A DNA stretch of 64,000 nucleotides from NCBI RefSeq assembly GCF_000373565.1, contig NZ_KB891852.1, positions 1 through 64,000 of the forward strand. Reading direction: 5' to 3'. The translations under genes were made by a program, and so were the position numbers. How positions within the stretch are numbered: position 1 is the first letter of the stretch; every line of letters starts with the position of its first letter. The notes beneath the pieces are model-generated. The model searched no databases. It was not told the DNA's origin and saw only the letters and a program-made list of their open reading frames with translations. The DNA comes from Streptomyces sp. HmicA12 (GTDB lineage: Bacteria; Actinomycetota; Actinomycetes; Streptomycetales; Streptomycetaceae). Positions 46,743 to 55,757 of the stretch are shown here, piece by piece.

Positions 46743-49700
46743 CTACACATACACGCCGCCCCGGCGCATGCGACGCAGCTCGAACAGAGCGTCGTTGAGG
46801 GCCTCGCCCGGGGTCGTGGGCTGGCTGGTCATCGTCAGGTTCAGGTCGCCGCCGACGAGCGCGGCCGTCGCCTGCTGCGTGGTGGCGGTACGGCTGCTGG
46901 AGGCCGGACTCGTCGAGCGCACACCGCCGTTGGCGTACTGCTGCAGCGCGCGCCCGGGGTAGACGACCATGCCGCCGAAGTAGCGGGCGACCCAGTCGAG
47001 GATCTCCTCGGACCGCTGCCGCTTCGCCTTGGCCAAAGGGAGGTAAGCCTCGCCCTGAGTCTCCGGCTCATTCCATATGCGCAGGTCACCGGGCCTGCCG
47101 ATCTGCGCGATGTGGTTCTCGGCGCCATTCGCGAACGCCTGGACGCGGCTCGCGGCGCGCCGAATACCGCCGTTGGCGTACTGAATGATCCCGCCGTCCG
47201 CCTTGGACAGCGCGGCGCCCTTGCCCTTGGCGGACCAGTTCACGACGACGTTGACCGTCTTGCCCTTGAGCCGGTCAATGGCGCCCTGGATCGCGGCCAC
47301 GTTCGCCTTCGGTGAGCCGGTCGGCACGGTGATCTTTACGCGCTTGCCGCCCTTGTCGACGTCCTTGATCTTGAACCCAAGGTCCTTGAGCGCGGCCTGC
47401 GCGGTCTTCGTCGGCGCCTTGATCTCTACCGACTTGCCCTTGAGGTTCTTGACCGACGACTGGACACCCTTGAGATCACCGGTCGCCTTCTTCACGACCG
47501 CGTCGACCGTCAGCTTCTTGCCGCCGGGCACGCTGTTCATGTCGCTCTTGACGGCTGCGAGGTTGTCCCGGGCCGTCTTCGTCTTCGCAGTGAGAACGAG
47601 GTCCTTCGTGCCGGGCACGCGCTGCACCGTGATGCCGAGGGCCTCCAGCTGTGCGCGCGCCGCGTCCGAGGGCGCGGTGACCCGGATCGTCTTGTCCTTC
47701 ATGGAGGACAAGCGGCCGATGATGCTGGCGACTTCGACGTCCACGGCGTCGCCGCCCTTGAGGGAAACGGTCGACTCGATGACGTCGGGGACCAGACCGA
47801 GCTGGTCGGCGAGCTGCTTCGCTTCGGCCTTCGGGATGCCGTAAGCGGCGGCCAGGTCGAGGACGCTCTGCCGGCTGCGGCTCGCGGCCTGGGAACTGGT
47901 GTACATGGCCTGCGACATGGTCATGAAGCCGTCGCTCTCCGCCTGCTTCGCGGACGCCACCACGCCGAGCATGCCGTCTCGGATCGACTGGAGCTGCGAG
48001 TTGAAGGCGAGACCGTTCTTCGTGGAGGTGTCCACCTGCCCGGACGCGTCGATGAGGGCCTTGCCCCAGCCCTCCGTCTTCGCGATCTCCTGCCCCATCG
48101 CATCCTTGGCGCCGAGGATCGCCTGGTTCATTTGCGCGGTCGCGTCGTGCACGGACTCGGTGTTGCCGGAGAGCGCATCGAGCGCCGACTTCAGGGCGGT
48201 CACACGCTGGTCGGCGGTACCGGTCTCGGCGTTGAAGAGAGTCATCGACGACTTAAGTCGGTCGAAGCTGGTGGCCCCCGCATTCCCGGCGCCTTCCAGC
48301 GCTTCGCGCTGCTCGTCGGCGTTCTTCTTGGACTCCTTGATGTTGCCGTTCAGGCCACCCAGGGCGTCAGCCGCGGCCTTGTACTTCTTGCCCTGGTCGG
48401 TGTAGTCGAGGACGTACATGTCGCGGCCGTGCTCGACGTACTCCTTGTTCGCCTCGGCCAGCTTCATGAGGTCCTTCTGCAGGCCGCCGACGCTCCCGCC
48501 CTGCTCCAGGTAGGCGTCGGTCAGGGTGCCGACCCCGACACCCGCCTCCTTCATGACGTCGATGAGGTTGCCCTGACCGTCGGCGAGTTCGGTGTTCTTG
48601 AGGACCTGGTACGCCTGAGCGCGCACGTTCGCGTCGATGGCGCCCCCGGAGTCGGTCAGGGCGTCCGTCAGCGACTTCACGCGTTCCTTGTGGGCCTGCG
48701 CGGCGCGGGCGGCGGCCTCCTGCTTGGAGGCGAGTAGACCGAGCCCGATGGTGACTCCGGCTATCGCGATACCGAGCGGGCCGCCGAGCGCAGAGGTGAT
48801 GCCGCCGATGGCGCGCGAGGCGACGGCGTTCGCGGCGCCGATCCCGCGCAGCGTGCCGGTCAGGCGGTTGCCCTGCTGCGAGACCCGGCTGTAGACGCCG
48901 GACATGCGTCCCCAGAGGCTGAGGTGGCCTCCGGCGGCGGTCGTGGTCCCGGCCATCGTCGTGCCGAGCCCGCGGACAGAGGTCCCCGCGGCGGCGACGG
49001 ACGTGCCGAAAGACCGCAGGGCGTTCCCGACTGCGGTGACGACCTTTAGGGCGAGCATCGTGCCCAGGAGCACGGCCAGTGCGGTGTTCGCGCCGGGGAC
49101 CACGCTCATCAGCGAGTTGAAGATGTTCAGCAGCCCGCTGAAGGCCACGAGGAGGACCCCGAGCCCGGACCCTGCTTCGGACACGTGCCCGATGGCCGTG
49201 GCGATGTTGGAGATTACGGATATGACCGCGGGGCCGACGTCTTTTCCCAGCGCGTTGAAGAACGTGCCGAGCGCCGGCACCAGCTCGACTCGGATCTGGC
49301 GGACCAGGTCGGTGATGCCGCCGTCCTTCATCGACCGGCCCATCCCGCGCATGAGGTCACCGAAGAGGAGGTTGACCTCGTGGAACGCGGGTTCTGCGTC
49401 GCTGAAGAAGTCCTTCATGGCCCTCTGGCCAACACCGGACTTCGCCCACCGCTCGAACCGAAGCGCGCTGCCCTCCAGGCCGTCGAGCAGCGCATTGCCG
49501 GTCTCCATGGCGGCCTTGCCGACCCCACCGAGCCCATGGATCAGGGAGCCGGTGGTGCGGCCGAGCTGAGCGGCCTTGTCTCCGGCGTGGTCCAGGAACG
49601 TGGCGAGGCTGCCGGTTTCCCGGCCCGCCTGAGCGGACGACCGGACGTACTGGGTGAACCGCTCGCCCGCCCGGCCGACCCGCTCGGTGAACGGGCCCGC

Positions 49701-50768
49701 GGCGACGAGGAAGTGCCCGGCCGCCACCGCCAGGTTCGACACCCCGTCGCTCATGTTGCCCATGAGCCGGGCGTTGGTCGTGGCGACCTTCTGGAAGCCC
49801 GCCTTGAACGGGCCGGACTGCATCGCCTTCGCGCCGCGCTGCGCGAGCAGTCCCATGGCGTCCGACGTGCTGGACAGGGCGCCCTTGAACAGGGGCAGGA
49901 CCGCGTTGCTGAGCGGCTTGATCTCGCCCGCGATCCGTGAGAAGAAACGTTCCTGCACGGATTTGCGGACGTCCTTCCAGGCGCCGGACAGCTCCGTGAC
50001 GGTGCGGACCGACTTCTGGGCGGACTTGGAGAGGTTGCCGACGGCCTGGTCGAGCTTCTGCTGTTCGGCCTTGGTCAGCTTGCTGCCGTCGGCGAGCTGC
50101 TGCTGCGCCTTCAGCGACTGTTTGAGAGCTTCCCCGAACCCGGCGAACGCGACCTTGGTGCTGATCGCGGCTGTGCCCGCCGCAGTGATCAGTCCGGGTA
50201 TCGCGCCGAGGACGCCGACGGCGGGGGCGGCCGCGGAGACCAGCGCGGTCAGGCCCGCGCCGTACTGCCCGATGAGGGCGACTGCGGGCTGCAGGAGGGA
50301 GACGATCGCGCCGATGCCGAGCATCCGCAGCGAGCCGCGGCCGCCGCCGGGCAGGTTCATCCGTACCGGCACGTTGACCGGTGTCCGGTCGGCCTCGCCC
50401 TGCGCCCCGCTGATCAGGTCCCGCAGGCCGCCCAGGAGGCCGCCTCGACGGCTGCTGTCGCCGTCCCCGTCGGTGCGGACGGGGACGCGTAGGCCGGCGT
50501 CGTCGAGGCGCCGCCGTATGCCGTCGAGTTCGGCCCGGAAGCGTTCCTCGTCGACCTTGACCTTGACGGTGGAGGTGACGCCCTTGGAGGCCTCCTTGAC
50601 GACGTCCTTGAGGCGCCGCCGGAGCCCCTTGCCGTCGATCTCGACCTTGATCTTCGCGGCGAGGCCCTCGGCGGCCGTCTCGACCTCCGTGCGGAGCTTC
50701 GCGGCGAAGCCCGCCAGATCGGCGATGACCGGGACGTCGAGGCGGCCGGCCTGCAGGCCCTCAGCCAC
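46743..50768 (-). CDS. Tape measure protein
   Basis: 1341 aa from a GTG overlapping the end of the GT chaperone frame by 8 bp. It is rich in Ala/Gly/Lys and helices, with hydrophobic stretches at about 150-200 (IGAIVSLLQPAVALIGQYGA), 525-575 and 650-680, and a C-terminal series of short repeats on a theme (KSVEIKAPTKTAQAALKDLG, VRVTAPSDAARAQLEALGIT) at about 1000-1160. Order MTP - G/GT - this gene - Dit is diagnostic. At about 0.15 nm per residue the length predicts a tail near 200 nm. Confidence 0.92.
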   Translation of the reverse strand: MAEGLQAGRLDVPVIADLAGFAAKLRTEVETAAEGLAAKIKVEIDGKGLRRRLKDVVKEASKGVTSTVKVKVDEERFRAELDGIRRRLDDAGLRVPVRTDGDGDSSRRGGLLGGLRDLISGAQGEADRTPVNVPVRMNLPGGGRGSLRMLGIGAIVSLLQPAVALIGQYGAGLTALVSAAAPAVGVLGAIPGLITAAGTAAISTKVAFAGFGEALKQSLKAQQQLADGSKLTKAEQQKLDQAVGNLSKSAQKSVRTVTELSGAWKDVRKSVQERFFSRIAGEIKPLSNAVLPLFKGALSSTSDAMGLLAQRGAKAMQSGPFKAGFQKVATTNARLMGNMSDGVSNLAVAAGHFLVAAGPFTERVGRAGERFTQYVRSSAQAGRETGSLATFLDHAGDKAAQLGRTTGSLIHGLGGVGKAAMETGNALLDGLEGSALRFERWAKSGVGQRAMKDFFSDAEPAFHEVNLLFGDLMRGMGRSMKDGGITDLVRQIRVELVPALGTFFNALGKDVGPAVISVISNIATAIGHVSEAGSGLGVLLVAFSGLLNIFNSLMSVVPGANTALAVLLGTMLALKVVTAVGNALRSFGTSVAAAGTSVRGLGTTMAGTTTAAGGHLSLWGRMSGVYSRVSQQGNRLTGTLRGIGAANAVASRAIGGITSALGGPLGIAIAGVTIGLGLLASKQEAAARAAQAHKERVKSLTDALTDSGGAIDANVRAQAYQVLKNTELADGQGNLIDVMKEAGVGVGTLTDAYLEQGGSVGGLQKDLMKLAEANKEYVEHGRDMYVLDYTDQGKKYKAAADALGGLNGNIKESKKNADEQREALEGAGNAGATSFDRLKSSMTLFNAETGTADQRVTALKSALDALSGNTESVHDATAQMNQAILGAKDAMGQEIAKTEGWGKALIDASGQVDTSTKNGLAFNSQLQSIRDGMLGVVASAKQAESDGFMTMSQAMYTSSQAASRSRQSVLDLAAAYGIPKAEAKQLADQLGLVPDVIESTVSLKGGDAVDVEVASIIGRLSSMKDKTIRVTAPSDAARAQLEALGITVQRVPGTKDLVLTAKTKTARDNLAAVKSDMNSVPGGKKLTVDAVVKKATGDLKGVQSSVKNLKGKSVEIKAPTKTAQAALKDLGFKIKDVDKGGKRVKITVPTGSPKANVAAIQGAIDRLKGKTVNVVVNWSAKGKGAALSKADGGIIQYANGGIRRAASRVQAFANGAENHIAQIGRPGDLRIWNEPETQGEAYLPLAKAKRQRSEEILDWVARYFGGMVVYPGRALQQYANGGVRSTSPASSSRTATTQQATAALVGGDLNLTMTSQPTTPGEALNDALFELRRMRRGGVYV

Positions 50769-51599
50769 GGCGGATCATTCCTCTCTGCATGGCGGCCGCG
50801 AGCATCGCGTGATGGCCGGTCATGCGGGGTGCCGCTGGCTGCGGAGCCGGATTCGGCTGCCGCGCCGGGCGGTTGGAGCGAGTCCGTCCGGGCGTCTGGG
50901 AGCGCTTGGGGCGGACGATGACGATGGGCTCCTCGCGCCGCTTCTCCGCGGCGAGTAGCCCGATCTCCTCAATGGCCAGGGCCAGCAGCTCCAGTGACGT
51001 CGTCCACCCCTGCACGGGGGCGGAGCGGACGCGGGAGTCCTCCGGCAGACCGTCGAGAAGGACGGTCAGGCGTCGGAGTCCGAGGAACCCGGGCTCGCCG
51101 GGGCGGAGCCAGACTCGTCGGGCGTCGATTCCGTGGAATCGGCTGAGGTCGGACTCGACGTCGCTCCATCGGTGTTGGAGGAGCCGGCCGACCGAAAGAG
51201 CTTTCCCAGCTCAACTCCGTAGACCCGCGCGAGGCCGGTCGTCAGGCGGACGTAGTCGCCAATGGACGGGCGGGCCTTGAGGAACTCGTCGTACTGCTCG
51301 TCGCCCAGGAGGATGGCGTACACGTCGCGTACGGCGCCCAGGAACCGGCGCGGCAGCTTGGGGCGCCGGAACAGGGCGTTGACGATCTCCCGGTACCCGG
51401 CGTCGCCGTCACCGTCGGCCGACCCCACGATCTCCATGAGGAGGCCGGTCAGGTCGAGCTCGTCGGACAGGATCGGGTCCAGGGCCTCGGCAGGCAGCTC
51501 CGCCGGGAACAGGAACTGTTCTCCGCCGAAGAGGACGGGGATGCCGTTGGGGTACTGGACCTCACGGCGCTCGGCGTCCAGGTCGATGACGAACGACAT
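50761..51599 (-). CDS. Tail assembly chaperone GT (-1 frameshift product)
   Basis: A 279-aa fusion is predicted by a -1 slip at the heptamer C-CCG-GGT (minus strand, 51093-51087), which has the ideal X-XXY-YYZ form. The G frame supplies 171 codons; after the slip the T frame runs FLGLRRLTVLLDGLPEDSRV and on through WTTSLELLALAIEEIGLLAA to the stop at 50761 (108 codons). The arithmetic closes exactly. The T part overlaps the tape measure start. In siphophages G and GT together chaperone the tape measure protein during tail assembly. Confidence 0.8.
51066..51599 (-). CDS. Tail assembly chaperone G
   Basis: 177 aa from the ATG at 51599 (MSFVIDLDAERREVQYPN); the longer frame to 51902 is in the major tail gene. 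Central helical part (PILSDELDLTGLLMEIVG, FLGAVRDVYAILLGDEQYDE) and a Ser/Thr/Asp/Pro-rich tail ending SSDSDA. It lies between the major tail and tape measure genes. A -1 slip at 51087-51093 makes the longer GT form. The late start motif at 51676-51685 and hairpin arms GCGGCAGCGCGC/GCGCGCTGCCGC lie upstream. Confidence 0.82.
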   Translation of the reverse strand: MSFVIDLDAERREVQYPNGIPVLFGGEQFLFPAELPAEALDPILSDELDLTGLLMEIVGSADGDGDAGYREIVNALFRRPKLPRRFLGAVRDVYAILLGDEQYDEFLKARPSIGDYVRLTTGLARVYGVELGKLFRSAGSSNTDGATSSPTSADSTESTPDESGSAPASPGSSDSDA

Positions 51600-51703
51600 G
51601 GTGGGTGGCCTCTCGTGTGTGCGTAGCTGAGTCGCGGAGTGCGGCAGCGCGCGGACACTCGCAAGCCCGTAGGGGTTGCGTCGCGCGCTGCCGCGACGAG
51701 AGG

Positions 51704-52288
51704 TCAGGCGGCCACCGGGGCGAACGCCGGGTCGTCCGTGATCACGTACCAGGCGTCGGTGTCGTCGCCGCCCTGGACGGCCAGGCGCAGCGGCAGGATG
51801 GCCTCCTTCGTCTTGGCGAGGTCCTTGGACACGCCTTCCATCTGCATCGTGCGCGGGATGGGGTAGCGGTAGTGCTTGCCGCCATCGATGACCTCGATGC
51901 ACGCGGCGATCTCGGTGCGCGATCCGATGCGCGGCGGCGTGAACTTGTAGTGCTTCACGCCGGTCTGCCCGGCCACGGTGATCTCACCGCCGCCGTACAC
52001 GGCCTGGAAGTTCCGGCCGGACCACTGCTGCAGGTCGACCTCGATCGTCGCGGCGTCCGACGTCTGGAACGTACGGGTGGGGTAGGAGGACTGGGCGCTC
52101 TTGACTTGCTCGAAGTTGGGCTCGGAGTTGAACTTGAGGCTGTCCTCTGTGGTGAGCCCCACGGCCCACCACCCTTCGGGCATCGGCGAGGTCGCGTCGG
52201 CCGGCGCGGTGGTGCCGACCTCGGCGAGCCAGACGCGGGTGATCGACGGGATGACGATCTCGTTGTTGTTGGCGGTCTCGTTCGCCAT
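51704..52288 (-). CDS. Major tail protein
   Basis: 194 aa. Start MANETANNNEIVIPSITRVW; beta-rich, with WWAVGLTTEDSLKFNSEP, FQTSDAATIEVDLQQWSGR and a C-terminal KTKEAILPLRLAVQGGDD segment, typical of major tail tube proteins of actinobacterial siphophages. It is directly upstream of the tail chaperone genes. The late start motif (52350-52360) lies 62 bp before the ATG. Confidence 0.82.
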   Translation of the reverse strand: MANETANNNEIVIPSITRVWLAEVGTTAPADATSPMPEGWWAVGLTTEDSLKFNSEPNFEQVKSAQSSYPTRTFQTSDAATIEVDLQQWSGRNFQAVYGGGEITVAGQTGVKHYKFTPPRIGSRTEIAACIEVIDGGKHYRYPIPRTMQMEGVSKDLAKTKEAILPLRLAVQGGDDTDAWYVITDDPAFAPVAA

Positions 52289-52427
52289 GAAGGGCTTCTC
52301 CCTGGGGTCCGGTGATCGGGGGCACCAGAACCTTGAGGAGAGCAGGAAGCTAACGTCGCGTGCTCAGGGTCGATTTCCGCCTCGGAGTTGACCCTTCGCC
52401 TCCCGTACGGGCTGTTCGGCCTCTACC

Positions 52428-52868
52428 GTGATCAGGGTGTCCACAGCAGCCTCCCCGCCACCAGGCGGCCCCCCGCGCCCTGCTCTGCGGCAGCGCCTAC
52501 GGGCGCGGTGGGCTGATCGGCACGCCCTGCCTCGGTTCGGCTACTGGCTACTCAGTCGAGGCACCCTACTCCTAGGGATCTCCGGGGTGCTGTACCTACT
52601 CAACGGGTTTCTGATCGGGTGGGCCGGCGCCTATGAGTTACTCATAGGGATCACCTCGCCTGCGGCTGTCCACCCTCAGTGGTGTGCGTGGCCGCTGTCG
52701 CTGGCCGGTTGGGCCGCGATCCCCGCAGTTGTGGGAGCGGCGGCGGGGTACGTCATTACCGAACAGATCCAAGCGCATCGTTCACGGGAACTACGCGACG
52801 TTATTAACGAGCTACGCCGCCTTGCCGAACGGCCCGGCCCGCCCGCGACGTCGGGGGACGACTGTTGA
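52428..52868 (+). CDS. Small membrane protein of a plus-strand moron cassette
   Basis: 146 aa from the GTG at 52428 (or 143 from the GTG at 52437; neither has a clear ribosome site and initiation may be leaderless). Two or three membrane segments (about 42-72, YWLLSRGTLLLGISGVLYLL, and 85-112, LSLAGWAAIPAVVGAAAGYV) and a basic cytoplasmic N-terminus; the C-terminal helix is charged (RSRELRDVINELRRLAER). No family recognised. It is transcribed against the late operon and overlaps the next gene by 4 bp. Confidence 0.65.
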   Translation: MIRVSTAASPPPGGPPRPALRQRLRARWADRHALPRFGYWLLSRGTLLLGISGVLYLLNGFLIGWAGAYELLIGITSPAAVHPQWCAWPLSLAGWAAIPAVVGAAAGYVITEQIQAHRSRELRDVINELRRLAERPGPPATSGDDC

Positions 52869-53170
52869 TCTCCCTGCATGAGGTGTACGAGCGGGGCAAC
52901 GAGGCCGTCAAGGGTGCAGTTCGAGCGTTCGGCGATCGTCACGGCCCAGCCTCTGCCGCGAATTCCGCCCCGGACTGGAATGGGGCAGAGAGGCATTTCA
53001 CTCAGCTGATCGAGGTGATCATGGCGGCGGCCACACCTGCACAGACCGATATCAAGGGGATCATTCGCCGGGCCGAAAACGAAGCCGTCCAGCTTCTACT
53101 TGCGCTGCACACGTTGCCGGACTACCGCTGTCCCATCTGCGTCAAGAGACAAGGGCGGGAGATCCTGTGA
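52865..53170 (+). CDS. Small protein with a C-terminal CxxC
   Basis: 101 aa from a TTG overlapping the previous stop (TTGA). Mostly helical (FTQLIEVIMAAATPAQTDIK, NEAVQLLLALHTLPDYRC), ending in CPICVKRQG, one zinc-type CxxC. Unknown function. Overlap with the membrane gene and 25-bp spacing to the pentapeptide gene suggest a three-gene unit. Confidence 0.6.
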   Translation: MISLHEVYERGNEAVKGAVRAFGDRHGPASAANSAPDWNGAERHFTQLIEVIMAAATPAQTDIKGIIRRAENEAVQLLLALHTLPDYRCPICVKRQGREIL

Positions 53171-53195
53171 CTTCTCAGCCTACCCTGGAGGCGTG

Positions 53196-54104
53196 GTGAC
53201 TCACGCCGAACGTGAAGCTCACGCCGCGGCCCTGCGCGGGCTGCTCTACCTCGCATGCCCCGACGCCCTCCCCTCGGCGATCGACGAAACAGCTCGGGCC
53301 ATCACGGAGTGCGCAGATCAGACGCCCCTAGCCCCAGTCCCCGAAGCCGCGCACCTCACAGACCCACCCGGAGATCGCCCCGTCCCTCTGGACCTGCGGT
53401 GGGCGGACCTGAGCGGTGCGGACCTGACCCGCGCGAACCTGCATGGCGCAGACGTGCACAGCGCGAACCTGAACGGCGCGAACCTCACGCATGCGAACCT
53501 ACGCAACGCGAAGCTGGGTTATGCGAGGTTGATCCGCGCGGACCTGAGCAATGCAACCCTGATCCGCGCAAACCTGCGGCACACAATCCTGAACGGCGCG
53601 AACCTGAACGGTGCGGATCTGAGCGGCGTGAAATCGACCAGGTCTGGCGAGCCCCTGGAGCGCACCTCTGTTCACATGCGCGGCGCCACACTGAGAGGCT
53701 CGAACCTGAGCCACGCGGAGCTGCGAGCCGCGGACCTGAGCGGCGCGGACCTGAGCGGCGCGGATCTGAGCGGTGCGAACCTACTCCGCGCGAACCTGGA
53801 TGGCGCGAACCTGAACGGCGCGAACCTGAACGACACAGTGATGGTCCTCGCGAACCTGAAGGGCGCGGATCTGACCGCCACGGATCTGGCCCACCTTGCT
53901 CTGCGTAGCGCGAATCTGACCGGAACCCGTCTCCGACGTGCCAGGAACATGCGTCTTCCGCCGGGAGCAACTTGGGACGAGCGAACGGAATGGCCTGCCG
54001 AGTTGGAATCGGTTGTCTTCGAGCAGTCCGATGAGGTGAGCCCGGGTCTCTACCGGGTCCGCAGCGACCCGACCCTGGACCGATCAGACATCGTGCCGGT
54101 TTAG
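53196..54104 (+). CDS. Pentapeptide-repeat protein
   Basis: 302 aa from the GTG at 53196, five bases after GGAGG; an upstream in-frame start at 53100 lies in the previous gene. Residues ~70-265 are pentapeptide repeats of the A(D/N)LxG type (WADLSGADLTRANLHGADVH, GADLSGADLSGANLLRANLD), forming a right-handed beta-helix. The N-terminal ~60 residues are helical (HAAALRGLLYLACPDALPSA). Some pentapeptide proteins mimic DNA and protect gyrase (Qnr, MfpA); others have no known role. Placed in a moron cassette it may alter host DNA enzymes or block superinfection, but that is inference. Confidence 0.85.
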   Translation: MTHAEREAHAAALRGLLYLACPDALPSAIDETARAITECADQTPLAPVPEAAHLTDPPGDRPVPLDLRWADLSGADLTRANLHGADVHSANLNGANLTHANLRNAKLGYARLIRADLSNATLIRANLRHTILNGANLNGADLSGVKSTRSGEPLERTSVHMRGATLRGSNLSHAELRAADLSGADLSGADLSGANLLRANLDGANLNGANLNDTVMVLANLKGADLTATDLAHLALRSANLTGTRLRRARNMRLPPGATWDERTEWPAELESVVFEQSDEVSPGLYRVRSDPTLDRSDIVPV

Positions 54105-54140
54105 GAATGGGCCTTGACTCCAAGCCATTGACACAGCACC

Positions 54141-54563
54141 TCAGGGGTGGATGGTGACGAGCAGCCCGAGGATCCAGCGGGGCTGGCCGTCGACGAGCGG
54201 GGACCACAGGAGGGTGCCGGAGGGGCGGACGCCGCTGATCACGGGCTGGTCGAGCTGCTGAGGTGCTTCGGGTATCCCAGTGGCCGCGGCTGCGCACGTG
54301 AGGATGATGCGGCGCAGCTCGGCCTTGCCGGGCCAGCCGCCGGGGTCGCCGTACACCTCCAGCGTCACCTCGGGCTCGGTCGCCCAGGTGAGGGTGCGCA
54401 AGTCGCCGCCGGAGCCGTGCCCGACGAGGAGGTGGGGCCAGGGCGCTTCGGAGATCCCGGAGACGCGGCCGGGCCCGCCCAGGGCCTCGGCCACGCTCTG
54501 GTGGGCCTGCAGCCAGGCCAGGACCGCCGAGACCGGGTCGGCGTCGGCGAAGGCGTCGGCCAT
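54141..54563 (-). CDS. Tail terminator / tail completion protein
   Basis: 140 aa, ATG overlapping the stop of the upstream small gene by one base. The alpha/beta pattern (DPVSAVLAWLQAHQSVAEAL, then EVTLEVYGDPGGWPGKAELR) matches tail-terminator or minor-tail-type connectors that lie between the gp10-like and major tail genes. No catalytic motif. It is separated from the major tail gene only by the plus-strand moron cassette. Confidence 0.6.
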   Translation of the reverse strand: MADAFADADPVSAVLAWLQAHQSVAEALGGPGRVSGISEAPWPHLLVGHGSGGDLRTLTWATEPEVTLEVYGDPGGWPGKAELRRIILTCAAAATGIPEAPQQLDQPVISGVRPSGTLLWSPLVDGQPRWILGLLVTIHP

Positions 54564-54796
54564 CAGGTGCGGGCGACGTAGCCGGAGCGGCGCAGGCGGC
54601 GCGCGTAGTCGGCCGGCACGCGGATCTTGTCGCCGGGCGCGAAGCTGGTGCCCTCGATGTTGAGGTGGTGGGACAGCTTGATCGTCTCCATCGTGGCGCC
54701 GATGTGGGTGGTGACGTTGACCGTCTTCACTTCGTCGGAGGGGGCGACCTCCGCCGCGGTGTCGGGTGCGCTCTTGGCGGTGCTCTTGGTTGTCAT
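54563..54796 (-). CDS. Small virion-region protein
   Basis: 77 aa from the ATG at 54796 (MTTKSTAKSAPDTAAEV). Disordered N-terminus, then ETIKLSHHLNIEGTSFAPGD and IRVPADYARRLRRSGYVA, a small domain often found encoded in the connector region of actinophages. Preceded by the late start motif at 54825-54834. Confidence 0.55.
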   Translation of the reverse strand: MTTKSTAKSAPDTAAEVAPSDEVKTVNVTTHIGATMETIKLSHHLNIEGTSFAPGDKIRVPADYARRLRRSGYVART

Positions 54797-54885
54797 GCCG
54801 CGCACTGTGAGGAGCCGGAACGTCTTGTGTCGCGGCCTGTCGCAGAGGAGGTGACTACCAGTCGCCCCCCTTTCGGGGCTGCGGG

Positions 54886-55416
54886 TCACCTTCGGACGGC
54901 AACGGCCGCGGCAGCGCGGGCCATGAAGTGAGTTCCCTCGGCGATCAGGTTCCCGGGGTAGACCGTGCCGACTTCCGCCTCGACGACCATCGGGGCACGT
55001 ACGGACACCGTCACGGTGACCTTCTTCCCGGTGATGATCGACTGCCCGGTGGTGATGTTCCGGGCGATGCCGTCCGGGTCGATGGTCGTACTGCACCGGC
55101 AGTGCTTGATATTCGCGACGGCGCGCGAGGAATGGTCCCGGGGCACTCGCATGTACGTGTTGGGGCCTACGCCGCGGTGCTTGCGGTCCCATTCCATGGA
55201 GTTGATCGTGAAGCGCAAGTTGTCCGGCACGACCTGCCCCTGCGCTTCCACGTGCGTGGGGCGCACCTTGTCGTCGGCGACGGTGACCCATCGCTTCGTG
55301 GGCGGGGCGAGCCGCTTCGCCTCGACCTCGACCTGGTGGGCGATCCGCTGCACGTGCGGGGCGATCATCCGAGCGAGCGCCGCTTCCAGGCCGGGGTTGG
55401 GGTGGAACTTCGCCAT
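54886..55416 (-). CDS. HK97 gp10-like head-tail protein
   Basis: 176 aa from the ATG at 55416 (MAKFHPNPGLEAALARM), overlapping the previous gene. Pattern of HK97 gp10 family: an N-terminal helix (VQRIAHQVEVEAKRLAPPTK), a beta region (VTVSVRAPMVVEAEVGTVYP) and a C-terminal HFMARAAAAV helix. It contains the family's usual MRVP segment and YPGN turn. Such proteins join the head and tail. Confidence 0.72.
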   Translation of the reverse strand: MAKFHPNPGLEAALARMIAPHVQRIAHQVEVEAKRLAPPTKRWVTVADDKVRPTHVEAQGQVVPDNLRFTINSMEWDRKHRGVGPNTYMRVPRDHSSRAVANIKHCRCSTTIDPDGIARNITTGQSIITGKKVTVTVSVRAPMVVEAEVGTVYPGNLIAEGTHFMARAAAAVAVRR

Positions 55417-55748
55417 CACGGCACCTCGGGCGGATTGAGGGTGGCGGTGGCCTGGACGTAGTCGACGGCCGGGACGCCGGGCACACGGTGCACCCGGGCC
55501 GTGGTGATCGTCCACGTCATCCCGGTCTCGTCCTCCACGGTGTCGCCGGGCTCGACCGGCCACGCGGCCGGGTCCAGGCGCAGGGACCATGAACCGTCCT
55601 GCTGCTCCAGCGCGGCCCCGGGCCAGGTGCCGCGCGCCGCGGGCTTCTGGTTCGGGTCCGGTGGTATGGGGACCCCGTTGGCGTCACGCGCCCACGGGTG
55701 ATCGAGGACGCGGACCGTCAGTTGCCGGTCTGCCAGGACCACCGCCAT
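55416..55748 (-). CDS. Head-tail connector
   Basis: 110 aa from the ATG at 55748 (MAVVLADRQLTVRVLDHP; a second ATG one codon upstream is also possible). Small beta-barrel-type protein with DPAAWPVEPGDTVEDETGMT and WTITTARVHRVPGVPAVDYV, typical of connector or adaptor proteins encoded before gp10. Overlaps the next gene by one base. Confidence 0.6.
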   Translation of the reverse strand: MAVVLADRQLTVRVLDHPWARDANGVPIPPDPNQKPAARGTWPGAALEQQDGSWSLRLDPAAWPVEPGDTVEDETGMTWTITTARVHRVPGVPAVDYVQATATLNPPEVP

Positions 55749-55757
55749 CACTGCCTC

